Positions 48,801 to 59,627 of a stretch of DNA of 64,000 bases are shown here, piece by piece. A model generated the notes under the pieces. That model saw only the letters and a program-made list of their open reading frames with translations. It was not told the DNA's origin and did not search any database. A program made the position numbers and the translations under genes. The stretch's first letter is position 1. Each line of letters opens with the position of its first letter. Source of the DNA: Gavia stellata (taxonomy: Eukaryota > Chordata > Aves > Gaviiformes > Gaviidae); assembly GCF_030936135.1 (NCBI RefSeq), contig NC_082611.1, forward strand, positions 12,353,001 to 12,417,000, written 5' to 3'.

Positions 48801-51800
48801 AAAGGCAATTTGTAATAGTGTGATCTTAAGTAAATCCATAAAAGATCATCTTCTGCTGTTAAAATAATCAAAAAGTCAGTGCAACTGATTCTCTGACAGG
48901 TTTCTGCCACAGTTCAAGATTTGTTGGGGTTTTGGGGGTTGTTTTTTGGAGGGAGGAGGTGTGGTTTTTTTCCTGTGTGTTTGAAATACAATTTTTTTTT
49001 TTTTTTTAAGTTGAAATCTGTGACTTGATTTTTCCTTTTCCTTTCTTCCACTGTAGCAGCAGCACATGCTACATAGGGTTTGAGGTAACATTGAAGAATA
49101 TTCAGATTTCTGTGTTTATACCTCAAAGGAAATGAATATACCACAACTTTTTCTTTATGTTACCATTCTTTTAAAAAAACTTACTTTAAAAAAAGTTTAA
49201 AAGTATTGCCAAGTAGACATAATGAAAAAAACCCCAGAAGGTTTTAAACCAAAGGCATTATTTGAAAGCACACAGCAAAAAACCCCAAACTCCCACAAGT
49301 AAAAGCTTTCCAATTGGATGCCATGAAATTGCTTTATATAAGATGTCATCCTGAACAGTAGTTAAATTACTTTGATTTCTTAAAGATGTGATAGTAAGGA
49401 TTAATATAAATTGTCTTTCAGGTCTGCAGTGAATATATGCATCTCCAGTAATTGGCTTCCAGCAGCCCTAACTCCTGCTTTGCTAGTTAAAGGCAAAAAG
49501 CAGAAGTCTAGACATCATCTTTCCCCTCCCTGTCGTCATCGTCCCCCCCCCGCCAATATGAAGTATACAGTCACTGTTAGATACATAGGAATTCAAGACT
49601 GCAAAAGAATTTTGGGAACTGTAGTAAAGTTTGGTGCATTTTCACTAAACTAAATAATCTAAATAATCCTCTTCATTTTGTCTTTTTCTTTATGGAAAGA
49701 GAATTCCCCCAGAGTTTTTGTGTGTTAACTCAGTAGACAGAGGGCATCAGTAAATAGTTTATAATAAAGTTTATTAACGTTAGGATGTAGTTTCCTTTCA
49801 CATACTAAGGGTTCCAAGTTTTAGAGGTTGTGAAGACTAGTCCTCCTTTACTGCAGATGAACTGCAATAGATAATCAAACTATTCTCCATTTCATTTTCC
49901 AGAATGTCTTGCTGCTCTATTATGCACAGTGGTGTGGATTCTGTGCTTCTCTTAATCACATCTTTATTCAACTTGCTCGACTTCTGCCTCCAGATAATTT
50001 CACTGTGGCAAGGTAAAAAAAGATTCTAATTTCATCTCTCTAGGATAATGTAAGTTCACTGAGGTCATAAGCCTAGAAAATAATTAATTTTTTTCTCTCT
50101 ACAGTCTTGCGATAGTAGATGTGTCATCTGCTTCATTTCTCTTTGAAGGCATTATTTTGTTTTTCTCTGTATAAATCTGGTGGGTTTCAATCTCACTGCA
50201 GTAGTTATGCGGTTTAATTAAAATGATTTTTTAAACAGTGCAATTAACCTTGAAGCTTCCTAATTTCAGGAAGTGAATCAATAAAACCGCAGCAGAAAAT
50301 AATTTTTACCCCTCTCTCTGATAATTTGCAGCAAATAATTACATCCTGTAAGAAAATACAAGATTGTTCATCTGCCTGTTCTCTTCATCAGTGTGTCTTT
50401 TCTTAACAGAATTGATATCACTCGAAATGACCTTCCATGGGAGTTTATGACAGACCGTCTCCCAACCATTTTATTTTTTCCACAGCAGAGGTAATGTAAT
50501 TCTTTTCCCTGTGGGTTTTTAGGTTTTTAACTTTCATTTAACTAAGTTGTAATAATTATATGGTTACATGTCTTGGTAGAGAAAAAAGCCAAACAGTAAT
50601 TCATTTCCATATATGCATTCTTACTTTATGCATATTCTAATTAAAAAAACTGAACAACAACAAAACAACAAAAAGAATCCCAACAGACATGGATAGCTGA
50701 TGGTATGCAGATAGTGAACGTTCTCTCCAAAGGCCATTATTTAATTGTTTGTAAGTCTTTATTTATGAACAGCAGCATTACTAACCTTATTCTTCAGTAA
50801 ATTTTCCTTATTATTTGGTTGTATTTAAAATTATTATTTTGGCATGGTCCAAATAAATTAATGAGTGACTACAGGAGGGGGAAAAGGGGGAGAAATGATG
50901 TAGATGATGGTGCAACGTAGATCTAGTGCAACTTGTCTCTAATTGCTTCTAATTGGATAAACTAAGAGAGATCTCAAAGAATACTATAATGGATTCTTGC
51001 AGTAAAATGCAAGGATTTGCTTGCGAAGTTTTTAATGAAGAAAAATAAAAAATAAGCACAGATGGAGAGTAAGTAATCCAGCCCAAGCTTAGTCTCGTTT
51101 AAGAGAACAAAAACTAACAGCCCTGACGTTATGGAGGGAGAGGAGATAGATAGATTGTTACTGGTTTTAAAGTAAAAAAAAAATTGTCTTAAAAAACCCA
51201 ACCAAACAAACAAAAAACCAAAAACCCAAAGCAGAGAATCTGAGTACTAAAGGAGGACTTGTGCATCCTTTGGAAATATTACAGTGGTCCTAATCTATGA
51301 ATTTTTATTTCTCCATCACTCTTCTGTGGTAGAATGAATGTAACATAATCAGAGGGACTTCAGAGTGTTCATTGCTCGAACTGAAGTTCTTTCAGGTTGC
51401 GTTTCCCTCATTATTCTGCTGTTTGGCTTTTGGGGGGAATGTATGGGTGTCTAGCTGTACCTGCTATTTTGGATATCAGATTCTTTGGCAACCTGCATAA
51501 ACCATGGAAGTGTTCCATCAGCTAAGAACTGTTCAGTCTAACAGCGGCAGAGAGAATGACTTGAAATACTTCTAGCCTTTATAAGCGCTCTAAAGGAGAT
51601 GGTAATGTCTAAAGCAAAATCTCTGATTTTACATAGTATAGGAATGGCATTATATATAGAGATAGCTCATATCTTGTTCTGGTTTAATAAAAAAAGGGTT
51701 AAATTTTCCTCTGTTTTATATTTCATTTATATGTCAGCTATGTTCCCTTTTGTATTGAAAGAAGTTTCGTATTAAAAGAAATTCCATCGTATAAAATGTA

Positions 51801-54800
51801 CATTAAATAAGAGGTGTTTTCATTCCTGATAAAATCAGAATATAGAATTATTTACTTTTTCCTGCTTTTGTGATATCATTAGTCTTGTTTGGTGACATCA
51901 TTGTGTTGCCATAAAAGAATATGAAGCAAAAAAACCCCAAACAACCATTATGAATGTTATGATCAAGTAGAAAGAGAATATGGGATGGAGTGAAAAAAGG
52001 TAGTTGAAGAAGCAGAAGTATGACACAGTAAGAAAATTTACTTAAAATGAAAACATTTTCAAAATTGTTTGGAAATTGTATAAAAGTTATTGGAAGATTG
52101 TCATGTTGCATGGCTACAAAAACTGGAAAACCTATTGCAAATACTTCGGGGGTTTTATTGACCTGTTCTACTGCAGTGTTTCTTAAACATAAGATTTTTT
52201 AATTTTTTTTTAACAATGAATATTTCAAACGCTATGCTGCAGTCTTCAAGTGAAAGCCATGCTTGAAAGTAATTTCATGTAAGAACTTCCTGTGTAAACT
52301 AACACTGTGGTTATTGAAATATCTTTTTTATTTATTAAAACAACACTTACTACTTCACTCTTTTACTTGGGCATAAATACATTTTTTTCAAAGCTCTAAA
52401 AATTTTTTTGTTGAAATAGGACAGCTACTTTAATTGTTATTAGTGCCCTTAATGCTATCGACTAAATTTTTTTAGCAGTAACTTAAAAAAAAAAAAAATT
52501 ACACAGCATTGCTTTTACAGATACTATAGAATTACATCATGGGAATTTGTGTATATTGCCAGAATGTTTTGGTTTTCATTCTAACTCAGTAACAAGTGCT
52601 GGACTTTTTACAGGAGAAAAGTAGCAGCAGATTTGTTGGCATTCTAGAAGCCTTGCATTGTTTCTTTAAAAGAGAAAACAAATGAAGCTTCAGTAGCAGT
52701 TTAACACCTATAGAGGAAAATATCCAAAGGAGATTAGCAGTAAAACAAGGTGTACATGCTGTTGAAGTGAAACTAATACACAGCAAGCAAGACCTCAGAG
52801 AAAGGACAACCAGGATTGAGAATAATTTCTGGGATGATGAAAGAAAGCTGAGTTGGAGGAAAGGAATTGATTCATGAATGGGGTGAACAAAAAAAAGGCA
52901 AGACAAAGGAGGGTGGGGTAGAGAAAGGCACAAAGGGTGGGTCAGGAAAAAAAGGAACTCTAAAGTTAGGGATGTAAAAGGGCAGGAGAGTACATTTGGG
53001 ACTGGGCTGGGACCTGGAATGGCATACAAAGGGTCCTGAGTCCTACCATTCCTCTGCAGCAGGAATAAATTCTAAAATCCAGTGTCAAAACTGTGTGTCA
53101 TTTCTGCTTTGTACCAGTACACACAGTGCAGATGCATCCAGACTTGATTGACCTTGGCTTTTGTTTTTCTTTTAAAAAAAGATTAATGCTCAGTCTTACA
53201 CACTTACACGTTTTATAGAAAGGAAATGAAAACAAACGCTATAATAAATACCTGCCTCTCTGCGTTGTAAAATCAAAAATGTTGATTTCCACCCTTTTCC
53301 CTTGAGAACTCTATCATCAGCAAATCATAATTCATACTTATTGGTGCTGTGCAGTGTTACCTACTACAAAATCTTTAAACTGGTGCCTTAAGTTTTGCAA
53401 TTCTAAATTCAGGTTTTAATTCAGTACAGAAATAGTTTAATTTATATCAGTCTGAGTCACTGCACCTTCCAACTCATCATCTCCCCTACTTTGAGCAGTA
53501 AGCCTTGCAAATCAGCCTCAGATCAGGCTCCCTCTGCCACATTCCTCCAGCTCAGTTCCAGTCCTTCTCTGTTCCCTGGGTTGATTGAGCAGGAACTCAG
53601 TTAGAGTAGTTCCAAGCTGTGCACCTGTCTACATAAAGGCAGTGTTAACCTTCATCCGCTGCTTAGCAAAAGCTGCAGTCTTCAGTGCCAATACCCAAAT
53701 CCAGTTACCTGTCAAGCTCTGCAGATTCCACTGGCTTTCAGTTTTGCACATTTTCCACCATTCAGACTCTCTTATCTCTCGTCTGCCCAGTCCATTAGTT
53801 CTGGCTGGCTTGAGTGGCTACAAGCAGAGGACCTGCTGGTTTAAAGATGAGTAGTCTCAGTTTTAGTTGAGATGAACCACATGTGTTTCATGAGGTGCTG
53901 TTGACAACTGAGACAACAAGTAGTAGTATGCTGTTGTCTTCTACTCCATTAGGTCAAGTGGCATAAGCTGAAGATCTACTAGATCTAACTGTATTAACAA
54001 CCATTGGAATACTAATGTGATTAATTTGGGGGCTGTAAAAAGTTAGAAACTGTTTTCCAAATATTGTTGTGGTACAGTGTTAAGACCATTGTTCTAGTTA
54101 CTGAGCCCCAACATACTATTTGGAAACTTCAATCAAGTGACTTTCCCTTCCACTTTTGAACAAGGATCTAGTTTGCAGAACCGTGCCTTCTAGGGGACAG
54201 AGTGAGTGTCATGTATAATGTAATGAGAAGGTTTTTCTTGAATTATTTTAAAGCATAGCTCAAGCAGGATTTAGAGCAGTAAAACAATTTATGGTAAGTG
54301 AAGCTTCCTCTAATACTTAACATCTTCCCTGTGTTACTACAAAGTCCAGTGTTCCCTATTTCTTTTCATAGATACTCATTTTGCCTTGATCTGTTCTATA
54401 AAGCAGCTCTAGACTGTCTCTGGAGTGACAGACTTAATAGTTTTAGTAAGATTGTTTTGGTAATGTTCCAATTGGTTTCATAAAGGTATCTTACCTCTGG
54501 TCATTGTTTTCTCTCCTGCTTTTCCTCTCCAGTGTGTTTTCTATTTTGCTGCATCTGGGTAATCAAGAAAATGAGGTTTTGACAGTATTTGTAGTATCAG
54601 TAGCACCACTAGAGTAGTCATATATTAATTTTGGATACAAAGGTGCCTCATATTAAGGCTTTCTGTGCATCTCCTTATGCATTTGCCTTTGTAAGACAAT
54701 TTTTGCAAATTAACTCTGTTCTCAATTTCTTTCTACCACATGCTGTTAATATTTTGCTTTTTGTTTTAAATAGCCTTTTAGCTTTTCTGATACATACTGT

Positions 54801-57324
54801 GGTTTTGATCAACAAGAATGGATGATGATGTAGTAAAATATTACCAATGTATAATGAGTCAGTTTTGTCTTAATGTAGAGTATTTTTTGCCTAAATCATG
54901 TCATGATTCATTGAACTTGGATGTGAGCTGATTGTCAGCTGAGAAGCTGCTGATGGTAATTACAAAAGTAACTTGGTTGATCACTGGAAGTCTGCAGGGG
55001 AAGAACAATCATGTTGCTTACAGTTCCAGAAACAGCTTAATTTTGATGAACAGGAGCCTCATCTGGCTGAAGTTCTTGAATTATTGAAAAATATGGTATC
55101 TGTCTTCTATCTGAAATACCATAAGTAGTTCTCAGTAAATGAAATTAGCCTATGTTTATATCCCATATGCTAATGAGTTGGATTTCACAGAAAGTATTTT
55201 TGAGGCAACTGTAATTGGTAACTGAATAACTTTGCTGTTCCAGATGCACGGTGTAAGCAATTCAGAAACATAAAGTCACTTGTGTGGGGACATAGGAGTT
55301 GTCCATGATGTGTGTCGTACAGGAGCAGCAGTGGTAAATTTTGAGGCATTAGGCATTATACTTGAACCTGGCTTTCTTGCTTTGGAATAATTTTTGTTTG
55401 GGTTCATCCTATGTCCTTTTTCTGACTTGTGTAATTAACCCATGTCTCAATGTATGCTACATATCGTTAATCTGGTTATGAATTTGGCAACCAAAGGGAA
55501 GTAAACTAAGCTTTTCTTCTGTTTTGATAGCTCCCTAATGAAAGAGAGACTATGCTGCTGACTGGCAAAGGCTAAAGATAATACAGTGACTATTAGCTAG
55601 CTTCCCAGTTAAACATACTGAAGTATAAGTAGCTCTATGGCAATAGTCCGGAGGCAGCAAACTCATGTTATACTAGAACATGCTGAGTGAAAGGTTGAAG
55701 ATGTAACTAGTTCAGAAAGAGAAGGTTAAGAGTTAGTTCCTGTCTAGTCCTCAGAGGCCTCCTGTGTTTTGTGATAGAAGTATGCAAATGGACCAAAAAG
55801 GGCAATAATTTTAACATTTGAAACAGCGGGAGGTTGTGGGTGTCTTTTGGTGGTTAGTAGTCTTGAGGAAGAAATTTGGTACTTGTTGATCTTCAAGCAG
55901 CTTGGGCTCTTGTCAGGTTAAGAGTAAAAGTTCATACTGTTGCAGAAAGTAACAGGCCTAGTATTCACAGCCATATAATGAGCTTCAGGGAGGGAAAAAA
56001 ACCCAAACAAAACACCAGAAAAACTTGCTTGGTTTGCTTCCTTGATCACCTCAGTGGCATAAAGATAAAAAAGTAAGAGGAACAAAGATTTGTTTTTTAT
56101 GACAGTTTAGGGTCTTGCCTCTGACTAAAGTGATTACTTACTGTTTACAAGCAAACTACTTTTCTGTTCCTTGCAATACCCTTCTAATGTTGGAACACAT
56201 TAAGCTACTTCTTCCAGGATAACATATATGGGCTCAAAACAGTCATTTCCCATCAGCTAGCTTTATATATCTAGACTTAACTTCTAACAATGTACACTTT
56301 AATGCTGTACTTGAACTTACTAACAAATGTTAGTATGCTCTGATCACACCTACCCAACAGCAATGCTACCATATGTACTTCAAGCTCAAAAAAAAGTAAG
56401 TAACCCAATTATGGGTTAAGAGTAAAATTTGTTCCCTGAAACTTGACAGAAAATTTTGCTCTCAGACAGATGTGCAGAGATGCTTACAGCACCCGGACTG
56501 GAATACAGTTAAAAGGGTTCATCAAAAGTAAATAGTGTGTGCTCTGTCTTTAGTACATGAGTTCAGGTTTTTCTTAGCTGCTGTATTAACCATTCTTGAT
56601 TAAAAAAACAAGATAGCAAGTTGGAGGTGAACAGCAGATGCTTAGATAAAATTATCACTGCTTACCTATCTGAATGTTTTTAATATTAAACTTGTTATAT
56701 CTTTCTAGGAAGGAACAAAGTGTGAAGTTCCCTGAAGACTTTTCAGTTAACCTTCCTAATCTCCTTAAATTTATTTTACGTCACTCAAGTCTCTCTTCAT
56801 CAGAGCCCTGTACCAAAGAATGCCTACATAAAGAGACAGTGCTACAGCAAGGACACATCTCCCACTTAGAGAGAGAAATTCAGAAGTTAAGGTCTGAAAT
56901 CAGTGCCCTTCATCAGGCCCACGACCAGCTTGAAGCACAGCTTTCTGAAGCTAGGAGAGAGGAACACAGACTACAGCAGCAAAAACACACACTGGAAAAG
57001 CAGCACAAGACTCTGCAGCTCCACAGCAAGCAGTTACAGGCCACATATGACCAGAAGAATCAAGAATTATTAGAAATGGCTGAAAAGCTTCAGGAATTAG
57101 CTGATGCATCCGAAAACCTCCTTAAAGAGAATACTTTACTGAGAATCCTGGTGGCATCAAGGGAAGGAAAGCTACAGAACAAAGATGAAATTAAAGAAGC
57201 CCTTCAATCAGGGCAAACACTTGCTGAAGATAATGATGTAGCAGTTTCAACATTAGAGGAAAAAAAGATTGATAATATTGATACCACAGAGACAGAGCAC
57301 AGTAGTGGAAACAGGACAGAATAA
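24696..57324 (+). CDS. TXNDC11: TXNDC11, thioredoxin domain containing 11 (12 coding exons joined)
   Basis: Twelve exons join into a 911-residue frame, shorter than the roughly 985 residues of the human form mainly because the N-terminus lacks a long Gly/Ser-rich leader. A membrane segment lies at about residues 27-47 ([15 protein letters not shown]). The first thioredoxin-like domain has W100-C-G-Q-S104, a single-Cys CxxS-type site. Middle thioredoxin-like folds follow, with a Cys-rich segment (C387 C388, C406-ELC409) and several N-glycosylation sequons. The last thioredoxin domain has C654-G-F-C657 with cis-Pro698. A coiled coil spans about 752-850. Family knowledge: an ER membrane protein first described as a DUOX-binding partner (EFP1), later as a redox partner of EDEM2 in glycoprotein ER-associated degradation. 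It converges with SNN. Confidence 0.95.
24842..29207 (+). other. TXNDC11: TXNDC11 intron 1
   Basis: The first kilobase is CpG island; the rest is AT-rich without recognisable genes. A small CpG-richer patch at about 27590-27715 (TGCGCGTGC, GAGCGCGGGG) could be regulatory. Long minus-strand ORFs in the island are GC-composition artefacts. Confidence 0.7.
24850..24863 (+). repeat. G14 homopolymer just inside TXNDC11 intron 1
   Basis: Fourteen consecutive G starting at intron base 9, continuing into a GGC-repeat-like stretch to about 24890. G-quadruplex potential; also a place where sequence length errors are common. Confidence 0.9.
29208..29424 (+). CDS. TXNDC11: TXNDC11 coding exon 2 (first thioredoxin-like domain)
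   Basis: Acceptor TTCCTGCAG, donor GTAACT. Encodes [20 protein letters not shown], then [14 protein letters not shown] and [20 protein letters not shown]. The active-site position reads WCGQS, lacking the second Cys. ORF reading past the donor into the intron is not real. Confidence 0.95.
29971..29990 (+). repeat. A20 homopolymer in TXNDC11 intron 2
   Basis: Twenty consecutive A. No retrogene or SINE body is recognisable upstream and no target-site duplication was seen, so it is treated as a simple repeat. Confidence 0.85.
30146..30243 (+). CDS. TXNDC11: TXNDC11 coding exon 3
   Basis: Acceptor CTGCTTTGCAG, donor GTAAGA. Encodes [20 protein letters not shown] and [16 protein letters not shown] supplies the cis-Pro position of the first thioredoxin fold. 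Confidence 0.95.
32222..32351 (+). CDS. TXNDC11: TXNDC11 coding exon 4
   Basis: Acceptor TTGGTACTAG, donor GTACTT; completes Ser and encodes [20 protein letters not shown] then [20 protein letters not shown], strongly conserved. Confidence 0.95.
33174..33195. repeat. Near-perfect palindrome, 10-bp arms, 2-bp spacer (TXNDC11 intron 4)
   Basis: ATGGAGCATG and CATGCTCCAT are exact reverse complements separated by AC. It resembles overlapping p53-like CATG half-sites but fails the full RRRCWWGYYY pattern on the inner side of each half. Confidence 0.75.
35358..35476. promoter_or_regulatory. Isolated CpG-dense patch with CTCF-like motif (TXNDC11 intron 4)
   Basis: About ten CpGs within about 120 bp in the middle of an AT-rich intron. 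On the plus strand, 35415-35430 reads TCTCGCAAGGGGGCGC, close to the CTCF core (CC-N-C-N-AGGGGGCGC), with two deviations. A GC-box-like CCCGCCC is at the left edge. No ORF, tRNA or splice site explains it. Regulatory assignment is inference. Confidence 0.45.
36381..36390 (+). repeat. G-rich tract GGGC-G10 in TXNDC11 intron 4
   Basis: Ten consecutive G, preceded by GGGC at 36377-36380. Simple homopolymer, about 150 bp before the LINE remnant. Confidence 0.85.
36540..37350 (-). mobile_element. Degraded CR1-like LINE fragment (reverse-transcriptase region), antisense
   Basis: Read on the minus strand, this stretch follows the layout of the CR1/L3 LINE RT domain with many substitutions and stops. 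The remnant of the PQGSVLGPVLFNIFINDLEKG box is GCVLMLI[15 protein letters not shown]; the remnant of the catalytic FADDT box follows at about 36640-36680. To the right, plus-strand words such as CTTCAAAGAACTGCGATAGA, ACCATGCTGGCTGTTC and TTTGTTCCAAAACCT match the antisense of the same element in order. It lies in TXNDC11 intron 4, opposite to the host gene. Ancient, broken and non-functional. Family assignment is from memory, and subfamily cannot be given. Confidence 0.75.
38725..38766. repeat. Short imperfect direct repeat (TXNDC11 intron 4)
   Basis: TAGCTCAATTCATAT and TAGCTGAATTCATAT occur 27 bp apart, with one mismatch. Minor local duplication. Confidence 0.6.
39957..40050 (+). CDS. TXNDC11: TXNDC11 coding exon 5
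   Basis: Acceptor TTATTTCAG, donor GTAAAA. Encodes [20 protein letters not shown] then [11 protein letters not shown]. The intron before it, 7.6 kb, is the largest in the window. Confidence 0.95.
41303..41415 (+). CDS. TXNDC11: TXNDC11 coding exon 6
   Basis: Acceptor CCCTTCCAG, donor GTGAGT. Encodes [20 protein letters not shown] and [18 protein letters not shown], with an N-T-S sequon consistent with luminal exposure. Confidence 0.95.
42520..42720 (+). CDS. TXNDC11: TXNDC11 coding exon 7
   Basis: Acceptor CCCCTTCAAG, donor GTAAGT; 67 codons. Encodes [40 protein letters not shown] and [16 protein letters not shown], conserved family core. The open frame runs past the donor by chance. Confidence 0.95.
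43892..43955. repeat. AT-rich (TA/CA) microsatellite in TXNDC11 intron 7
   Basis: Runs of TATATA, CACACA and TATCTA units. Simple sequence with no other signal. Confidence 0.75.
45380..46163 (+). CDS. TXNDC11: TXNDC11 coding exon 8 (large Cys-rich luminal exon)
   Basis: Acceptor TCCCTGTAG, donor GTATGG; 261 codons plus one base (residues 334-594). Contains [67 protein letters not shown] and [13 protein letters not shown]. Multiple Cys and N-glycosylation sequons (NQT, NIT, NKT) fit an ER-luminal region. The frame stays open past the true donor to 46225. Confidence 0.94.
48511..48656 (+). CDS. TXNDC11: TXNDC11 coding exon 9
   Basis: Acceptor TTCATTTCAG, donor GTACAC; the split Glu codon joins to [20 protein letters not shown] and [19 protein letters not shown], which leads into the last thioredoxin domain. 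Confidence 0.93.
49903..50012 (+). CDS. TXNDC11: TXNDC11 coding exon 10 (CGFC thioredoxin active site)
   Basis: Acceptor ATTTTCCAG, donor GTAAAA. Encodes [20 protein letters not shown] then [18 protein letters not shown]654-G-F-C657 is a complete redox pair. The residue pair before Trp is AQ, where mammals and most PDI-like proteins have AP. Confidence 0.95.
50410..50490 (+). CDS. TXNDC11: TXNDC11 coding exon 11 (cis-Pro loop)
   Basis: Acceptor TTCTTAACAG, donor GTAATG. Encodes [20 protein letters not shown] and ILFFPQQ; Pro698 in RLPT is the thioredoxin cis-proline. Confidence 0.95.
50491..56708 (+). other. TXNDC11: TXNDC11 intron 11 (6.2 kb)
   Basis: AT-rich intron. A purine-rich stretch at about 52600-53040 gives a 147-residue minus-strand ORF made mostly of Leu/Ser/Pro/Phe; it is judged a composition artefact. 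No mobile element body, RNA gene or extra exon was recognised. Confidence 0.6.
56709..57324 (+). CDS. TXNDC11: TXNDC11 coding exon 12 (coiled coil, stop)
   Basis: Acceptor ATCTTTCTAG completes Arg707. Encodes [20 protein letters not shown], then a long Gln/Glu/Lys/Leu-rich heptad stretch from [17 protein letters not shown] (about 752) to [20 protein letters not shown] (about 856), predicted coiled coil, then an acidic tail ending SGNRTE and TAA at 57322-57324. Confidence 0.95.
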
Positions 57325-57375
57325 TAGCTTACACAAAATCAAATGATGCAGTATTGGGTAGATATTTATGCAAAT

Positions 57376-57381
57376 TTTATT
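57376..57381 (-). terminator. SNN: Probable SNN poly(A) signal (minus strand)
   Basis: Plus-strand TTTATT reads AATAAA on the minus strand. It is followed on that strand by the T/G-rich TTGATTTTGTGTAAGC about 40 nt downstream. A 3' end here gives a UTR of about 2.5 kb, in line with the long 3' UTR I recall for mammalian SNN. ATTAAA motifs at about 57556 and 58955 are alternatives. Confidence 0.55.
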
Positions 57382-57394
57382 GGAATTCATTGTA

Positions 57395-57400
57395 AATAAA
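57395..57400 (+). terminator. TXNDC11: TXNDC11 poly(A) signal AATAAA
   Basis: AATAAA 71 nt past the stop, giving a very short 3' UTR of about 90 nt. It is embedded in TGTAAATAAA, so a Pumilio-type TGTAAATA element overlaps the signal. Confidence 0.7.
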
Positions 57401-59607
57401 GACTTTTTCCCCCACATGATCTAAAAAAAGAAAAATCAAATAGAATATTTTTGTATACTTGAACAACTTATTAGATACCCACATCTAAAGAGAAGAGGAG
57501 AATGGAAAACACTTTCTGCACTTTACTATTGCACTAATTTGCAAACACCTATCCATTTAATTTAAAGATGCTGATTTTTGGGGGCAGCAGTGTGAAGCAC
57601 CTCTGACTAAGGGCCAGTTATTTTTCACTGGCTTTCTCTTACAACTGCTAGAAGAGAAATTAGACCTTTGATTTCTACTTTTCCATAACTTCTGAAGTTT
57701 ACCATTTACACTGCATTCTCTTTGCAGAATTAAAATAGACATACTTCATTGTGTAATCAGTAAACTTGAATGGACAAAGTCATCTTGCTACAACTATTCT
57801 GTTCTAGAACTTCAGCACTTTATCACTTTTGTATACAAGTTATCTGTCTTGAAACCTGCAAGAGCCATGTGTGACCTATTCTCTACTGAAAACTAAAGAA
57901 GGTCTTACTGAATTAATCTTTGCCTCCATGATTTGCAAGAGGTCTAGAATACAGCAGTTTAAGTGTATGGGTCTGGCTATAGATGCAAGTCTCATGAGAC
58001 TAGTACTTAAAAGCATGTGCCCGGGTAAGAACAGCCTGTACCCCAGCTGTACCCCATATTGTACTCCAGAGGCAACAGCAGGAGCTTTTTGCTACTGCCA
58101 GCATTAACTTTTCATCAATCAAATTATAGCCTTCAATTAAAAAAAACAAGCAAATGTAGCACTAAAAATGCAAGTCAACATCTTACTGTAGAAGAAAGGG
58201 ACAAGACTTTTTGTCTAGGCCATTACTGTCTTGTATACAGCTACAATTCTCAAGCAAGCTTGCTAGGCCTATGTTATTTAGTTATGCTGTATGTACAGGT
58301 ACAAGAAGCAAGTCTAATGCTTCCTCTAGAGCTGAAGAACTTGGACTTCATTATTTGTAACTTATCTCAGGGAACAGATTTACAGTAGTTTTCTTCCTCC
58401 TCAGCAATAGTGTTTAAAATTTCAGTAGGCAAAGGAAGCTATGTATGAAGTCATAGAAAAACAGGTCAGTGGCCTCAAACCATGTGTGCCTAGCCTATGA
58501 ATTTTAGAATATGTAAGCTGCCACTGGTGGCTCAGTGTTGTTCCTTCTCCTCCCCTTTCTGCCCCCTCTCCTCCCCCACAAACATGTGAGGTCCCGAACT
58601 CCCCCTTTAAACACATCTTTTTACAGTTCCTAGAGCTGAGGAGGAAATTGAAGGAATGTCCTTATTTAGGAGGACTTTGCCATTGTTAACTAAAAACTTT
58701 TACAAACTGACCAACAATTTCCCTTCCTCATATCAACTTTTTTCATAGGAAAGACTGAAACTTATCTTGTAGTAGTACAGTTAAATCAAGAGTTATCTAC
58801 AAGATACAGTGAACTATAGAATTCAGTTAATATTTGTCTGTAGACTAAAATGCCTTTTTACAACAGGCTGTTAACATATGCCCTAACTAACTGCCAAGTA
58901 CACAAACAGCAGTCCTAGGAAAAATTCATACTAGTTGTACTTATGCCAGTTTTTTTAATAAGTAACCACTTCTGCAGTTTCAGCATGCAGACCTACAGAA
59001 GAGAGAAGCCTGCTCTGCTGCCATTTCAAACTCCTGGAAAACCTTCTGGACCATCCCTGAGGGTTCAGTATCCATCATAAGTTCCCAGGTTGGAATCCAT
59101 CAAAATGGCAGTTTCCTTGCAGTAGCTACATACTTAGAGAACTCTATTCTAGCAGCCAAAAGCTTAACCTAACTGCAGCTAAAGGAAATCAATTACTTTC
59201 TTGTAGCTCCTGTGTTTCCTCCCTCAACATGTTACTGAAGGCTTATACCTTCTTTTCAAAGAAAGTATTCTGCATCAGTCCAATAAACCATTAGGAGTAG
59301 GAGTTCTGACTTTACAGCTGTGCATTCAAGTTAGTAGCAGAAGCAAACTTTAACTGCAGATTTTGTTTTGAACATCTGGAATCCCATCTACAGTTGTGGT
59401 TCAGGAGTCCCCTTGTGTGTACATACAGTTGCATCATATTATTCCCATATGCTGTGGAACACAAAGCAAAAAGCTTCTGGCAGCCTATTTACAGTTCACA
59501 GTTGTCAAGTAGTTCACATTGCAGTAGTAGCTCCATCAAAATAGGCTCAGCTAAACATTCAAGTAACAAAGAACACTAGTAGTCTCTTCACACTGATATA
59601 TCCCTGT

Positions 59608-59627
59608 GTCCATTGCCGGCAATGGAC
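59608..59627. repeat. Perfect 20-bp palindrome in SNN 3' UTR
   Basis: GTCCATTGCCGGCAATGGAC equals its own reverse complement, with no spacer. It lies about 225-245 nt past the SNN stop codon. Confidence 0.95.

Noticed and set aside
52586-53029. 147-residue minus-strand ORF in TXNDC11 intron 11
   Set aside because: It is the complement of a purine-rich tract, giving a Leu/Ser/Pro/Phe-rich peptide without family resemblance.
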